Shown: positions 44,276 to 55,019 of the stretch, one piece after another | How the letters are laid out: every line of letters starts with the position of its first letter | Position numbering within the stretch: position 1 is the stretch's first letter | NCBI GenBank assembly: GCA_039707465.1 | Contig: CM077643.1 | Coordinates: 327,770,919 to 327,834,918 of the forward strand | Direction of reading: 5' to 3' | DNA length: 64,000 bases | DNA from: Rhabdophis nuchalis | Lineage: Eukaryota > Chordata > Lepidosauria > Squamata > Natricidae | Made by a program: the position numbers and the translations under genes | Notes under the pieces: generated by a model | Seen by the model: only the letters and a program-made list of their open reading frames with translations | Databases searched by the model: none | What the model was told of the DNA's origin: nothing

Positions 44276-45293
44276 GAAGTCTCTTTCTGCAAGAAATCAA
44301 ACACAATCCCAAAGAAATGATCAATAATTTCAATGGTAGATGTACTGCTTCCCTCTCTTTTCTACCCATCTCCAAATCTCTCTCTCTCCCTCCCTCCCTC
44401 CCTCCCTCCCTCCCTAACCCCCCCTCTCAACGTGATATGCTTCTCACCTCTTTTCCTCCCCTGTGGCTTACTATTATAATCTTAAAAAGAAGGATTAGCC
44501 TGAAGGCAACTGATCAAAAGCAGGTAGGAAATCATCTCTAAAAGATAAGAAAGCCATCCTCACCTACTTCCCCATTAACAGGAACATTTACATAGCAGCC
44601 GGCTACATAAATTGAATAGCAGGTCTGGCGAGTCCTCTTTGCTTAAGGCAAAATGCATATATTTCAGTGTTTCATACGGGGAAAACATTGGCATCTCTAA
44701 GATTTGAGACCTCTGGATAGCAACATCCAAATTGCCTCTTAATTATTTGATCTTACAAAAGTCTGGTGGGTGGAGGGAAATCTGCCATTCAGGCCCATTG
44801 CCAATTGCCCAGTCCCAGCTGACCCTTCCTCTTCAATTTAAAGGGTTAACCAGAAGCCTCCCTCTGATCAGAACTGTAACTAAGGCAGCTACAACCAGCA
44901 GAACCCCGTAGCCAAGGCAAGCTTTGACCTACTTGCTTATATTATAGAGCACTCCAGGGTTTCTCATGGAATACGAGAATATGAGTAATTCAAAAGAAGC
45001 AGTTGTATGTAAAGGGACATCCCCAGCCTTTTTTTTTTTTTTGTCAGGGGTGGTGGTGGCGGCGGGGAGCATTTTAATATTTTGTAGTTTTTGAAAACAA
45101 TTTTAGCACATAAAAACCTCTTCCTGCAACAGCCAAATAACAAATGGACATGGTTCTGTGCAATTATACTCTGAGTGGCTGGGAAATGAATGGTATTGGA
45201 AACACATTCTGCACACTTCTCATAGTACTCTAATTAACAGACAATATTTGTAACAAGTATGTCATTAGGAAAAAAATTACCTTTGCTATGATA
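44276..45293. other. unique DNA with a (CCCT)n tract
   Basis: A CTCC/CCCT tract lies at 44377-44415. Otherwise no repeat family or exon was recognised. A T run and GGTGGTGGCGGCGG lie near 45030-45066. Confidence 0.5.
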
Positions 45294-45521
45294 GCCCCAA
45301 AGGTGTTTTTTCAGGAGGCAACTGGACTTTTGTGTTTTTTCTTTGAAGATGTTTCACTTCTCCTCCAAGAAGCCTCCTCAGCTCTGACTGGATGGTGGAG
45401 AAGGGAAGGATCAATCCAGCATCCAGTCAGAGCTGAAGAAGCTTCTTGGATGAGAAGCAAAATGTCTTTAAAGAAAAAACAAGAAAGTCCAGTTGCCTCC
45501 TGAAAGAGCACCTTTGGGACC
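45294..45521. mobile_element. palindromic repeat, longest copy, with two hammerhead-like cores
   Basis: It starts GCCCCAAAGGTG and ends CACCTTTGGGAC. The two arms of about 90 bp are inverted copies around a centre near 45400 ('tctgactggatgg/atccagtcaga'). On the plus strand the right arm gives CTGAAGA, a 6-bp hairpin (GCTTCT/AGAAGC), then AAAATGTC (45433-45466). On the minus strand the left arm gives CTGAGGA, a hairpin, GAAA and CATC (45381-45348). Because of the palindrome, both strands have an open frame encoding almost the same peptide; neither is a gene. The family was not identified. Confidence 0.75.
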
Positions 45522-46018
45522 TGGCTGACTGAGAATCTCTATAGACTCTTTGCCATGCTGTTGCTTCCAGGTTTCCCTCTGTGTTTTGGCTTGAGTATTA
45601 CGTATTTTATGGTGGATTTTAACTAGTATTCAGCAATATAATCGTAGTCATTTCATATCTTGCTTTGGGAATAGTGATTTAAGACCTTTTTCACCCCTGC
45701 TCCATAGAGGTGAAAGATGATTCTTTGAAGCGAGGAAAACGCCTACTTCTTCTTATTACTCTTCTTGCTTGTCCTCCTGTCTGATATGAAAGGGCTGTCA
45801 AGTTAATCTACTTATAAGTTTGGAATATTTAAAATGAGAAGCAATTGTTGGAGAATTAGAAGACTCTGGGTGCTATTTTAGAAATCTGCATTGGCACTAC
45901 CTTGTCATGATTTGACAGGTAATCAAAATTCAAACTTATTCATTAAAGAAATTGAGGGACTGAACCAAACACTTCCTATACCAGTGTTCTATTTTCTATT
46001 AATGTGGAGAAACGATGA

Positions 46019-46059
<41 letters not shown>

Positions 46060-47319
46060 TACAAGCAGGCCTGTGCATGTGTGCCCATTTTAACCAAAAG
46101 TGAACATAATGTTTATTATTTTATGTCTATTAGATGAGGAAACTAACGACACAGGAAAATCGGAACAAACATAAGGGAAATTCTCTCTGTACGATACTGT
46201 TCCAATCAGGAGATTAATAAGTCATAGGGAAATTAATGTTTTGCTTAACATTTTACAATTAACATCTTTTTTTTGGTGTGGGTGGGAGAGAAATGCAACT
46301 GTATTTGTTTAAAAACTATGATACCCTTGTGATTTACAATGTGAATTGCACAAAAGCAATGAGAAATGATCTCTTCTTTCTTTAAAGGGCTAACTGTCAA
46401 ATATAAGTGGAAATGAAAAGCATAGTTTTTGTTTATGAAATGATCCTCCCCTTTGTGTGTGTGTGTGTGTTTGTGTGTGTCTTTATGTGCACAAGTCATA
46501 AGTAAAGATTTCAAAAATCTGGTCAATGTCTCCTGCAAATAGTTAAAAAAAACACCAAACTATTTTTAGTACAAACTCACAAATCTGTTTTACCATCTGC
46601 AAGCCATGATCGTAAAGCAGTATTTCTTCTTACTCATCAATAATATCTTATAAAAGATGCAAAAAGCAAGCTGCCTCAAAGAAGACAGCCAGAGTGCTTT
46701 TTTATTGGTGCCAATTTCCTTTTACTTTCTGAGCTGATTAAAAATATTCCATTTTGCTTGTGGGGCATCATGCAGCATTTATACCTATTAGAAAATAATA
46801 ATACTTAACGGAACTGTTGAACAACTAAGCTTAGTACATAAGCCTGCTTTTCATATTACTTTTTCCATAAGTGCATCCTTGAGATGAATATAATGTAATG
46901 AATGGATCTTATGGTCTTAATTGTTGCTGGTTAATTGTGTTATCCAGCAAATTCCATCCCCACAACTTTGAAATAGTTAGAAATACAAACTCTCCTTATG
47001 AAATTGTTCTAAATCTATAAGTGGGTCTGAGCGCCTTGTGTAATACCAAGAATCCTATTCTTCTATAATCTCAAAGGGAAATTTTTTTTCCCCACTCATA
47101 CACAAAAACATTTGATCCACAGTTTCTCACATTCACATACAGAATCAGTTATGAATTCTGCTGTAGCAACTACCTGTAGTTGCAAGTCTCTTCTGCATTA
47201 TACTGCATTTAACTGTATACCCAGCACTCACTGAAGGAGAGAAACTACTTTGCAAAGCCAATTTAAAGAAGCAGTCTACTAAAGGACTGTAGACTTGGCC
47301 AGTCAAAACACTCAAAGCT
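45522..47319. other. unique DNA with TG microsatellites
   Basis: (TG)n at 46020-46058 (about 19 units) and a second impure (GT)n at 46455-46480. The repeat-free part at about 46560-46900 could be conserved non-coding sequence (inference). No exon. Confidence 0.5.
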
Positions 47320-47748
47320 AGTGGACTCTGTTTTAGGGGGACAGAGATCCCTAAGAGTTTCAGCATCAAGATACTTGTTGGACCACCTCTCTCTGAGGAT
47401 AGTTGCCTATTCTACTGGATTAGATGGTATGGTTGTGTTGCAGGTCCTCTCCATTAAATATCGCTTTCTAATAGGATCTTCTTGGTGGCCTTTTGGAATA
47501 ACCTTTTGGAACAAGGTTCCAAAGATCAGAGATCCCTACCTTTTAGCCTTCTGGAAGACTGTGAGGACCTGGCCTTTCTCTAAGCATTGGGCTAGCTTGG
47601 GGGTTGAGCTGTAAGGATGGTTTGCCTGACACCTAAGGAGAAGGATACAATTATTTTAAACTATGTTTTATAGATTGTTCTGAGCTGCCTACAGACATTC
47701 TGTGAGGTAGGCAGCTATATGAAACCTGAAAATAAAATAATAAATCTT
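47320..47748 (+). mobile_element. old L2/CR1-group LINE 3' end
   Basis: The 97-codon frame at 47321-47614 contains FWNKVPKIRDPYLLAFWKTVRTWPF, which aligns by eye with the LWNDLPPDIRTTTDLRSFRRKLKTHFF end of the young L2 copies. The 3' UTR ends with a different hairpin (GAGCTGCCTACAGAC...GTGAGGTAGGCAGC) and an 'aaaataaaataataaat' tail. An older, distinct L2-group family is the best call. Confidence 0.7.
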
Positions 47749-47867
47749 CCTATTATTTCAAACAAAGATGAAGAAGTACTGTTTAAGACGTCTAGGTATT
47801 AATGAGATACTTTTCTTCCTTTTCTTTAATTTCAAATGTTAGTCTACTCATTTCTGCACATTGAATA

Positions 47868-48100
47868 TTTTGAGGTATGGGATCTGCTCTATCAAAGGTT
47901 AAATAAGAGAAACAGGAGTTAGAATCTCGAAAAGTACAAGAGAAAGATTAATTTCACTACTAGGGTTGTTTACTGTAATTTATTAATTTCGATTAATTTT
48001 GATTAATATTACTAATATGTTATGAGAGAAAATCATTGTTATTATGAAACGACCATTAGAGGATACTATTATTATGACTATGACAAATATTACTCCAAAG
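47868..48100 (+). mobile_element. possible L1 3' UTR fragment
   Basis: 'gaggtatgggatctgctctatcaaaggttaaataaga' resembles 'aaggtatgggatttgttttatcaatggttagataaaa' in the L1 at 32205-32250. AT-rich sequence follows, without a clear tail or TSD. Confidence 0.4.
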
Positions 48101-48867
48101 AAGTATAACCAGGCAACACACTTTATGTATGAATTTTGAACATGTTGCTCTCTTTGATCTACACTATTTAAAAAATAATAATGAGATAATTTCTTAGGGG
48201 GATACTTTCTTAGGGGGATACTTAATATGCTTTTCTATAAGTAGGGGAAATTATTAGACATAAACCACTAGTGTACAGATTAATTGTAGTAATTCAATGG
48301 AAAGTAGTTTTTAGCAAGTTTTAGCAAACTTGAACAATCTCAGATCTTCATTGTACCTCTTGAAGGTCACGCTTACTGGATTCCTTCCTAATGTATGTAT
48401 TTGCTTCATTATGATCCATGCCACTTATCTTTTAAATTTGATTTTACATATATTTAAGGATCTGATACTTTATGGAATGTGAATTGCGGCATTTGTTTTG
48501 GAAGAAGCTCAAGGTCTATCAAGATGATTATTCCCTTATACTTGACGTCTCTTCATTGGGGGGGAAAATCACATATTGACAAATCCATTTTGTTGGCTTA
48601 GCTTTAGCAGTCTAAAAAGGTGCCTGCAATTTATTCCTATTGATTCCCATATGATAGCTTGTCCATTTTAGGAATATCCCCATTTCTGTTACAGATGCAT
48701 TAATTTGGGCAGAAAAAGATAACATTTTTTTCCATTTTTTGACTAACTAGTAGTGAGATCCATCCACTTGTTTTGAGAATGATGTGCTATTATAAATTAC
48801 TGATTTAGGATTGCATTACTGTGGTGGCCACCAGAAATGATTAATGGAGGATATTGTTTAATTTAAC
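48101..48867. other. unique AT-rich DNA
   Basis: Includes a perfect 16-bp tandem duplication (TTCTTAGGGGGATACT at 48191-48206 and 48207-48222). No other feature was recognised. Confidence 0.5.
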
Positions 48868-48972
48868 CTGGGCTGTCCAACTTTGGCAATTCTAAGGCCT
48901 GTGGACTTAAACTTTCTGATTTCTGGGAATTGAAGTCCACAAGTCTTAAAGTTGTCAAGGTTGGACATCTCT
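48868..48972. mobile_element. short palindromic hAT-like MITE
   Basis: About 105 bp. The left end CTGGGCTGTCCAACTTTGGC and right end GTCAAGGTTGGACATCTCTG form imperfect terminal inverted repeats of nearly 30 bp, with inner 'gtggactt/aagtccac' arms. It shares its body with 64-131 and 49427-52903. No TSD was found. Confidence 0.65.
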
Positions 48973-49426
48973 GTTGCAATTCTTAAGAAATACTAATTCT
49001 TCTATAAATGTGCCTGGGATGTCCTTGTAATGATGAAGCAGCCTACATGAGTGACATGTTCAATCATTCCTCACTATTTTTCAAACATTTAAAATAGCAT
49101 TTCCTAACTAAATTCATTCTATTTTCAGACTTTTCTTATGCAAATAAATTCACAGTGGAATAAATAGAAACCCCTTATATTCACTCAGGTTTATGAAGTT
49201 CATTGCCATGTACCACATTCTTTGCCTGAGGATCATTATCTTGGATGCATCCTAGCAGTCTGACCACTGGTAGGACTTGTATCATTCACCTATATCACCA
49301 GTCTGATTGTTCTGGTTTTAAGGTATCCAATTAATATAATGTTCCACCATAGAAGCACTGAGATACGCCCTGTCAAGAAACAGACATTGCAGGGGTTCCA
49401 GGAATGCTATTTTATTGATGGTATAG
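48973..49426. other. unique non-coding DNA
   Basis: No recognised repeat or exon. Confidence 0.5.
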
Positions 49427-49709
49427 CAATGTTTCTCAACTTTGGCAACCTAAAGATATGTGGACTTCAACTCTCAGAATTCCCCAGACAAAATTCTGGG
49501 AGCTGAAGTCCACACATCTTTTACTTACTTTTTAATTTTGTATACCGCATCCTCTCCCCAAGGGGACTCGGAGCGGTGCACAGGGAAATTAAAACATATA
49601 AAAATATATACAAACAATAAATACAATAAATAAAAGCAGATTAAATTGATCGTCCCTGCGCTAAAAACCCCATTAAAACTAAATTCCCTAAACACCCCAG
49701 AGGTAGAGA

Positions 49710-52700
49710 CTAACCAAGGCCGGCCAGGCAGAAAAAGTGTGTTTTCAGTTTTCGACGGAAGGAGCGGAGGTCCGTAGTTGTTCTAATGTCGGGGGGGAGG
49801 TCGTTCCAGAGGGCTGGGCCTGCCACAGAGAAGGCCCTTCCCCTGGGCGTCGCCCGCTGACACAGTCTAGTGGACGGCACCCGGAGAAGTCCCTCTCTGT
49901 GGGAGCGGATCGGCCGTGAGGATGTATGAGGCAGGATCCGATCCCGCAGATAGCTAGGTCCCGAGCCATGGAGCGCTTTGAAGATGACAACTAGCACCTT
50001 GAATCGCAACCGAAAGACGACAGGCAGCCAGTGCAGCTCACGCAAGAGCGGTGTTATATGGGCGTACCTTGCGGTCCCCATTATTGCTCGCGCGGCTGCA
50101 TTCTGGACCAGCTGAAGTCCTCGGGTGCACCTCAAGGGGAGCCCCATGTAGAGAGAGTTACAATAGTCCAGTCGGGATGTCACGAGAGCATGAGTGACTG
50201 TGCAAAGGGCGTCCCGATCCAATAGGGGGCGCAACTGGCGTACCAGGCGGACCTGGTAAAACGCCCTCCTGGCCACGCTGCCTCTTCCGCCAACGTCTTA
50301 AGACGTATCTATTCCAACAAGCCGGCCTAGGATAGCCCCTACTTCTGACTTTTAAAATTAAAATTAATTTGGTATGGTTTTAAAATGGGTTTTTAGCACG
50401 GGTCCAATAATTTAATATATTTTAATCGATTTTGTATTTTGTATTTTGTGGTTTTAATAATGCCTGTGCGCCGCCCTGGGTCCTAACAAGGAGAAGGGCG
50501 GGGTATAAATTTAATAAAATAAATAAAATAAAAATTGATCTTCCATGGACAGCCGGGCATCCAGGAGGACACCCAAATTGCGCGCCCCATCCACAGGGGC
50601 AAGATGTTCGCCCCCTATGGCCAGCGATGGAGTGAGCTGGTTGAATCGGGCGGCCGGAAACCACAGCCACTCGGTCTTGGTCAGGTTGAGCCTGAGTCCG
50701 TTACTTCCCATCCAGATCCGCACGGCTTCCAGGCACTGGCACATCACTGCTACGGCATCGTTGGGGTGGTTTGGGGTAGATATATACAGCTGAGTGTCAT
50801 CAGCGTAGAGATGGTACTCTACCCCAAAACCACGGATGATCTCACCCAGCGGCTTCATGTATGTGTTGAACAGGAGAGGTGAGAGGACCGATCCCTGAGG
50901 CACCCCACATGTGAGGGGTCTCGAGGTCGACCTCTGCTCTCCTGCCAACACAAATTGCGATCGGCCAGAGAGGTAGGAGGAGAACCACCGTAAAACGGTG
51001 CCTCCCACCCCCAACCCCCCCAGCCGATGCAATAGGATACCATGGTCGATGGTATCGAAAGCCGCCGAGAGGTCTAATAGGACCAGGATGGAGGAACAAC
51101 CCCCATCTCTGGCCCTCCAGAGATCATCGACCAACGCGACCAATGCCGTCTCGGTGCTATGCCCGGGCCGAAAGCCGGACTGGCGCGGGTCTAGATAATC
51201 AACTTCCTCCAGGTGACGGGGAAACTGTTGTGCCACCACATTCTCAACAACCTTCGCCAAGAAGGGAAGGTTGGAGACTGGACGATAGTTGTTTAATAGA
51301 GCTGGATCCAAGGAGGGCTTCTTAAGGAGGGGCCTCACCATCGCCTCTTTTAGGGAAGCAGGCAAGGAACCCTCACTTAAGGATGCGTTAACAACCTCTT
51401 GGAGCCAGCCTCGTGTCACCTCCCAGGATGCCAGTACAAGCCAGGAGGGACACGGGTCCAATAAACATGTGGTGGCTCGCAGTCGCCCACGTAACCTGTC
51501 CATATCCTCGGAAGTAACGGAGTCAAACTCCTCCCAAACAAGATCTGTCTCGTGGCATCCCACTGGGCCATCAATGGGGGCTAGCTCGTTCTGTATCTGA
51601 GCGATTTTCTCCTGCAGAAAAATCACAAATTCCTCTGCTCTACCCTGTAACGGGGCTTCCCGCACCCTCTGTTGAAGGAGGGAGCGGGTCACCCTAAACA
51701 GGGCAGCAGGGCGGTTGTCTGCGGATGCTATGAGAGTAGCACAATGATGACGTTTGGCCACTCTCAGCGCCACAATGTAAGTCCGTAAATGGGCTCTTAC
51801 CTGTGTCCGGTCAGATTCAGATCGGGTAGACCTCCATCTTCTCTCCAGGCATCTCTTGCGGCGTTTCATCACCCTCAGCTCTTCGGTAAACCAAGGAGCC
51901 AGGGTGGTTCGCTGCCGCAAGAGAGGCCGCAAGGGCGCGACCCGATCCAAGGCTCCCGTGGTCGCAGTATTCCATGCGGCCACGAGGTCCTCCATCAGGG
52001 CGCGGGTCAGGGGTACAGGAAATGGCCCAAGCGCCGCCTGGAACCCATCCGGGTCCATCAGGCGCCTGGGGCGGAACCAGATTGGTAACTCAGGTTCCGC
52101 CTCCCCGCGGAGGGGAGCAGCGGTCGGAAAGTCGAGCCGGAGAAGTGAGTGGTCTGACCATGACAAGGGCGTGATGACTATATCCCCTATACCCAGATCA
52201 CTCTTCCATTGGCCTGAGACAAAGATGAGATCCGGTGTATGAGTGGGGCCTTGAATTAGTTGGGTCAGGTCCATGGCCGTCATGGAAGCCATGAACTCCC
52301 GAGCTACCATGGATGATTCGCCCACCGATGGCAAATTAAAGTCCCCCATGACTACAAGTCTGGGGGTCTCAACTGCCACCGTAGCGATCATCTCAAGGAG
52401 CTCGGGCAGGGCTGCTGCTACATAGCGGGGAGCCAGGTATACAACCAGCAAGCCCAACTGCCTCCCTAGGCCCCACTTCACGCAGAGGGACTCACAACCG
52501 GTAGTCTGTGGCACAATGGTCTCTCTCGGCTCAAGACCTTCCCTGACAATAACCGCTACCCCACCACCCCTACCTAGGGCCCGAGGCTGATGAAAAGCGC
52601 GGTAACCTGGTGGGCACATTTCAACGAGGGGAAGTCCACCCTCGTGGCCCAGCCAGGTCTCCGCAATTCCTAACAGGTCCGGCTCCCCCTCAGACACAAG

Positions 52701-52874
52701 GTCATGGACGAGGGGGGCTTTGTTGACCACGGACCTGGCGTTGCAAAACATCAGCCGTAGGCCCTGGCTCTGTACTCCCTGACCACCTAGCCTGCGGGGG
52801 TTGTGGCACTTCACCGTTTGTAACCAACGGTTCTGTGCCCTCAACCGGGAGGGTGGAACTTGTCTCCCCTCCCC
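49710..52874 (-). pseudogene. L2 ORF2: complete endonuclease and RT, split by a nested L2
   Basis: Two open stretches, 52901-50511 and 50276-49710 (minus strand), are parts of one ORF2 split by the L2 at 50279-50535. The upstream 796 codons hold the full AP endonuclease: FCNARSV (Asn 54), AETWL (Glu 81), GDFNLP (186-191) and SDH (249-251). A 12-bp-scale deletion lies near THTPDLIF, where the 22163 copy has a longer loop. RT follows with QSGFRPGHST, LLDLSAAFDTIDH, GVPQGSVLSPLLF and LYADD, stopping after LSMEDQ. The downstream 188 codons resume at VARRAFYQ and reach the natural C-terminus FFCLAGLG. There are no other stops. The apparent N-terminal residues come from MITE flank and vector no real start; the frame opens with GTG. 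Only the nested insertion clearly disables it, so this is a young copy. Confidence 0.94.
50279..50535 (+). mobile_element. 257-bp L2 3' end inserted in the reverse L2
   Basis: A plus-strand fragment from LFRQRLKTYLFQQAGLG ('cctcttccgccaacgtcttaag') through the 3' UTR to CCGCCCTGGGTCC...GGGCGGGG and 'ataaatttaataaaataaataaaataaaa'. It is of the TTTAATAAAA-tail subfamily (like 15585 and 22130), so that subfamily was active after the 49520 copy landed. At the junctions the host loses about 8 bp that other copies have between GATCAA and GTGGCC. Confidence 0.92.
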
Positions 52875-53149
52875 CTTAAAGTTGCCAAGGTTAAGAAACA
52901 CTGTTTAGAATATATTAGCTGAATCTTGAAAGCCTGCCCAATATTTTCACTAAGGACAACAAAGTCAAGGTGAGGTTCCTTTGAATCTCTTGTGTTTTCT
53001 ACTTTTGCAGGGCTAAGCACTGGTTTCATAATTCCAACCACCTTCTCAAGGCCAGAGCTACATTTCTCTACATTTCATATTCTGCAAGAGCAATGGTGGA
53101 AATTTAAAACAGCAAACGCTGTCTAGCTAATAGAAATTGTTTTATAAAT

Positions 53150-53349
53150 TGTTATAAATTGTTTTAATTGGGTTGTTAATGGATTATGTTTTAACTTTTT
53201 AAATTTTAGCACAGGGATAACCTATCTAATTTGATATTAATTATTTATATTTTATATTGTTTGTTTTAACTTCCTGTGCACTGCCCCGGGTCACTTCGGG
53301 GAGAGGGTGCGGTTATATAAATTCGACTATAAATAAATAAATAAATAAG
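53150..53349 (+). mobile_element. L2-clade LINE 3' UTR fragment, AAAT tail
   Basis: No coding part remains. The sequence 'ttttagcacagggataacc...cctgtgcactgccccgggtcacttcggggagagggtgcgg' plus 'ataaataaataaataaataag' is the L2 3' UTR, hairpin and tail. Confidence 0.85.
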
Positions 53350-53374
53350 AAGGGAATATCTGTATCTCAGGGTT

Positions 53375-53560
53375 GAACTGTGGAGTCTTTGGTGCCCCCT
53401 GAGCTTAGCTGTTTGTTTGCAGACATTTCATTATCCAAGTAGATAACCTCAACAGTGTGAGTGTGGCTTTTGCTGCTTCTTTATGTACAGCAGCTTGCCC
53501 TGCCAGTTTGGGTGGGTTTTCTCCTTGCTTCTATTGGCCATTTCCATTGAGAGGCTGGTT
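53375..53560 (-). mobile_element. possible Penelope-like element fragment with hammerhead-like core
   Basis: Sister of 28503-28695: 'ggagtctttggtgccccctgagcttagctgtttgtttgcagacatttcatta'. On the minus strand (53455-53419): CTGTTGA, hairpin with TTATC/GATAA arms, GAAA, TGTC, TGCAAAC. This matches the hammerhead core except for one core substitution (A to U). No coding remains. The family call is inference. Confidence 0.45.
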
Positions 53561-54123
53561 GTCAGGACCAATAATCCAATCATACAAGAGAATGATCATA
53601 TTGCATATGAAGAGGATGATTAAATTGCATATCAAGCTGCAGGCTGGCGTTTCTTGCCTTTAACAATGGATCGACTATGGAAAGACAGCTCATCAGATGG
53701 GACGTAGATTATGTCTAGACCATGTTTATGCTTCCACTGTTGCTGTTGCTGAATCTGTCAGCATAAACTGATTTCTGTCAGCAGACAGATCTTGCTAATG
53801 GAGAAGAATGTTGCATAGCAAACTAGAAATCTGTTTTATTTATATGGATGTACAAAATCTGTACTTTCCCCCTTCCCCATTCAAGAGATACAGTTCATAG
53901 AAGGATATACTTTTAAAAAAAAAGAATCATAATGCAAACAACAATTAATATCATCCATAGGAATTTTTTCCCCATGGTTCTTATCGAGAGCTAAATTTAG
54001 CTTTTCCTCAACAATTGTTTAATGGAGATTTTTTAAAAAAAAAATTACCCTATTTATTCAAAGGAAGTTAATCATGAATGTAAAGGCAAGTGAGGAAATA
54101 AATATATGCACACAGGAATATGC
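53561..54123. other. unique non-coding DNA
   Basis: No recognised repeat or exon. The TSD of the large hAT element begins at 54124. Confidence 0.5.
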
Positions 54124-54295
54124 ATGTGCATCAGGGGTGGGTTTCTGGGGGTTCGCCTGGGATCGGGCGAACCCTTTCGTAAAATTTCCGGATCCCGAGC
54201 GATCCCTTTGGATCGTGGACCCGGAAGTAAGTCGCCGCTGCTAACTGCTGCTCCCAGCTGGGGCGGGCAGGCAGGAAAGCAAGCAAGGCGACTGC

Positions 54296-54369
54296 GCTGT
54301 CTTCTTTTTCCCTCAGCGAAGCGCCGCCTCCTCCTCGCCCATGCTTCGCTGAGAGAAAAAGAAGACAGC
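54296..54369. repeat. 26-bp hairpin in the foldback hAT element
   Basis: Arms 54296-54321 (gctgtcttctttttccctc...) and 54344-54369 (...gagaaaaagaagacagc) pair with one mismatch around a 22-bp loop. The 'gctgtcttctttttcc' motif recurs in the next inverted repeat. Confidence 0.9.
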
Positions 54370-54535
54370 CAGGCCGGCTCTCCGAAGGGGTCCTCCTTTC
54401 CCCTTCTCCATGGGGGTGGGTGGTGGGGGTGGGCCGCTCACCTCGTCGCCCCACAACCTGCGGCCGCTGCTGCCGTGACAACTCCGAAGAGCAGCGCTCG
54501 GGCCAGGAGCCGCCGGCCAAAAAAAAAGAAAGCAC

Positions 54536-54880
54536 ACACACACACACAACCTACTTCAGGCGGCGGGAAACACGCAAGGAGAATCCACTCCCAGCTGTCT
54601 TCTTTTTCCTTCTGCGAAGGGTACTGGCCGCTGGCAAAGCGGGAGGCTCGGGAAGGCGGCGGGAGCGCCTTTCCCCCCCCCCTTTGCTCAGCCACCTCTT
54701 CCCCCCTACGCCTAGCCGTGAGTGGATTCTCCTTGCGTGTTTCCCGCCGCCTGAAGTAGGTTGTGTGTGTGTGTGTGCCGCCTTCCCGAGCCTCCCGCTT
54801 TGCCAGCGGCCAGTACCCTTCGCAGAAGGAAAAAGAAGACAGCTGGGAGTGGATTCTCCTTGCGTGTTTCCTGCCGCGGG
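54536..54880. repeat. permuted inverted repeat in the foldback hAT element
   Basis: The left arm (about 54536-54661: cacacaacctacttcaggcgg ... gggaggctcgggaaggcggc) is found again inverted in two pieces on the right. 54720-54776 pairs with the outer half (gagtggattctccttgcgtg ... ggttgtgtgtg). 54777-54880 pairs with the inner half and then repeats the start of the outer one. The right arm is thus permuted and partly duplicated relative to the left. Confidence 0.85.
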
Positions 54881-55019
54881 TAAGGAAAGTTGCTGCGCGC
54901 CCCAAAAATCCTCTGGCCCGCTGGCCGCGGTTGCTCGCTCGCTTGCTCGCTCACCCATCGGACACCAGGTTCTTTCGTCCGGTGGATGGGTGAGAGAGAG
55001 AGTAAATACAGCCAGCGGG

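Larger units (their letters stand above)
49520..52874 (-). mobile_element. nearly full-length L2-clade LINE nested in a MITE and itself split
   Basis: The longest L2 here: about 3.1 kb of its own sequence once the nested L2 at 50279-50535 is set aside. The minus strand includes the whole endonuclease, RT and C-terminal domain, and a 3' end of the CCGAGTCCCCTTGGGG/ATT-type subfamily (plus strand 'gtataccgcatcctctccccaaggggactcggagcggtg'). The 5' side ends near 'gaggggagacaagttcc', just before the endonuclease, so the 5' UTR and any ORF1 are absent. Confidence 0.94.
49427..52903. mobile_element. hAT-like MITE split by a 3.3-kb L2
   Basis: The left part 'caatgtttctcaactttggcaacctaaag...gaattcc' with inner palindrome 'attctgggagctgaagtccac' ends at about 49519. 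The right terminus 'cttaaagttgccaaggttaagaaacactg' is at 52875-52903. The terminal repeats (CAGTGTTTCTTAACCTTGGC versus CAATGTTTCTCAACTTTGGC) pair across the L2 insertion. The flanking 8-mers do not match, so the TSD has decayed. Confidence 0.75.
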
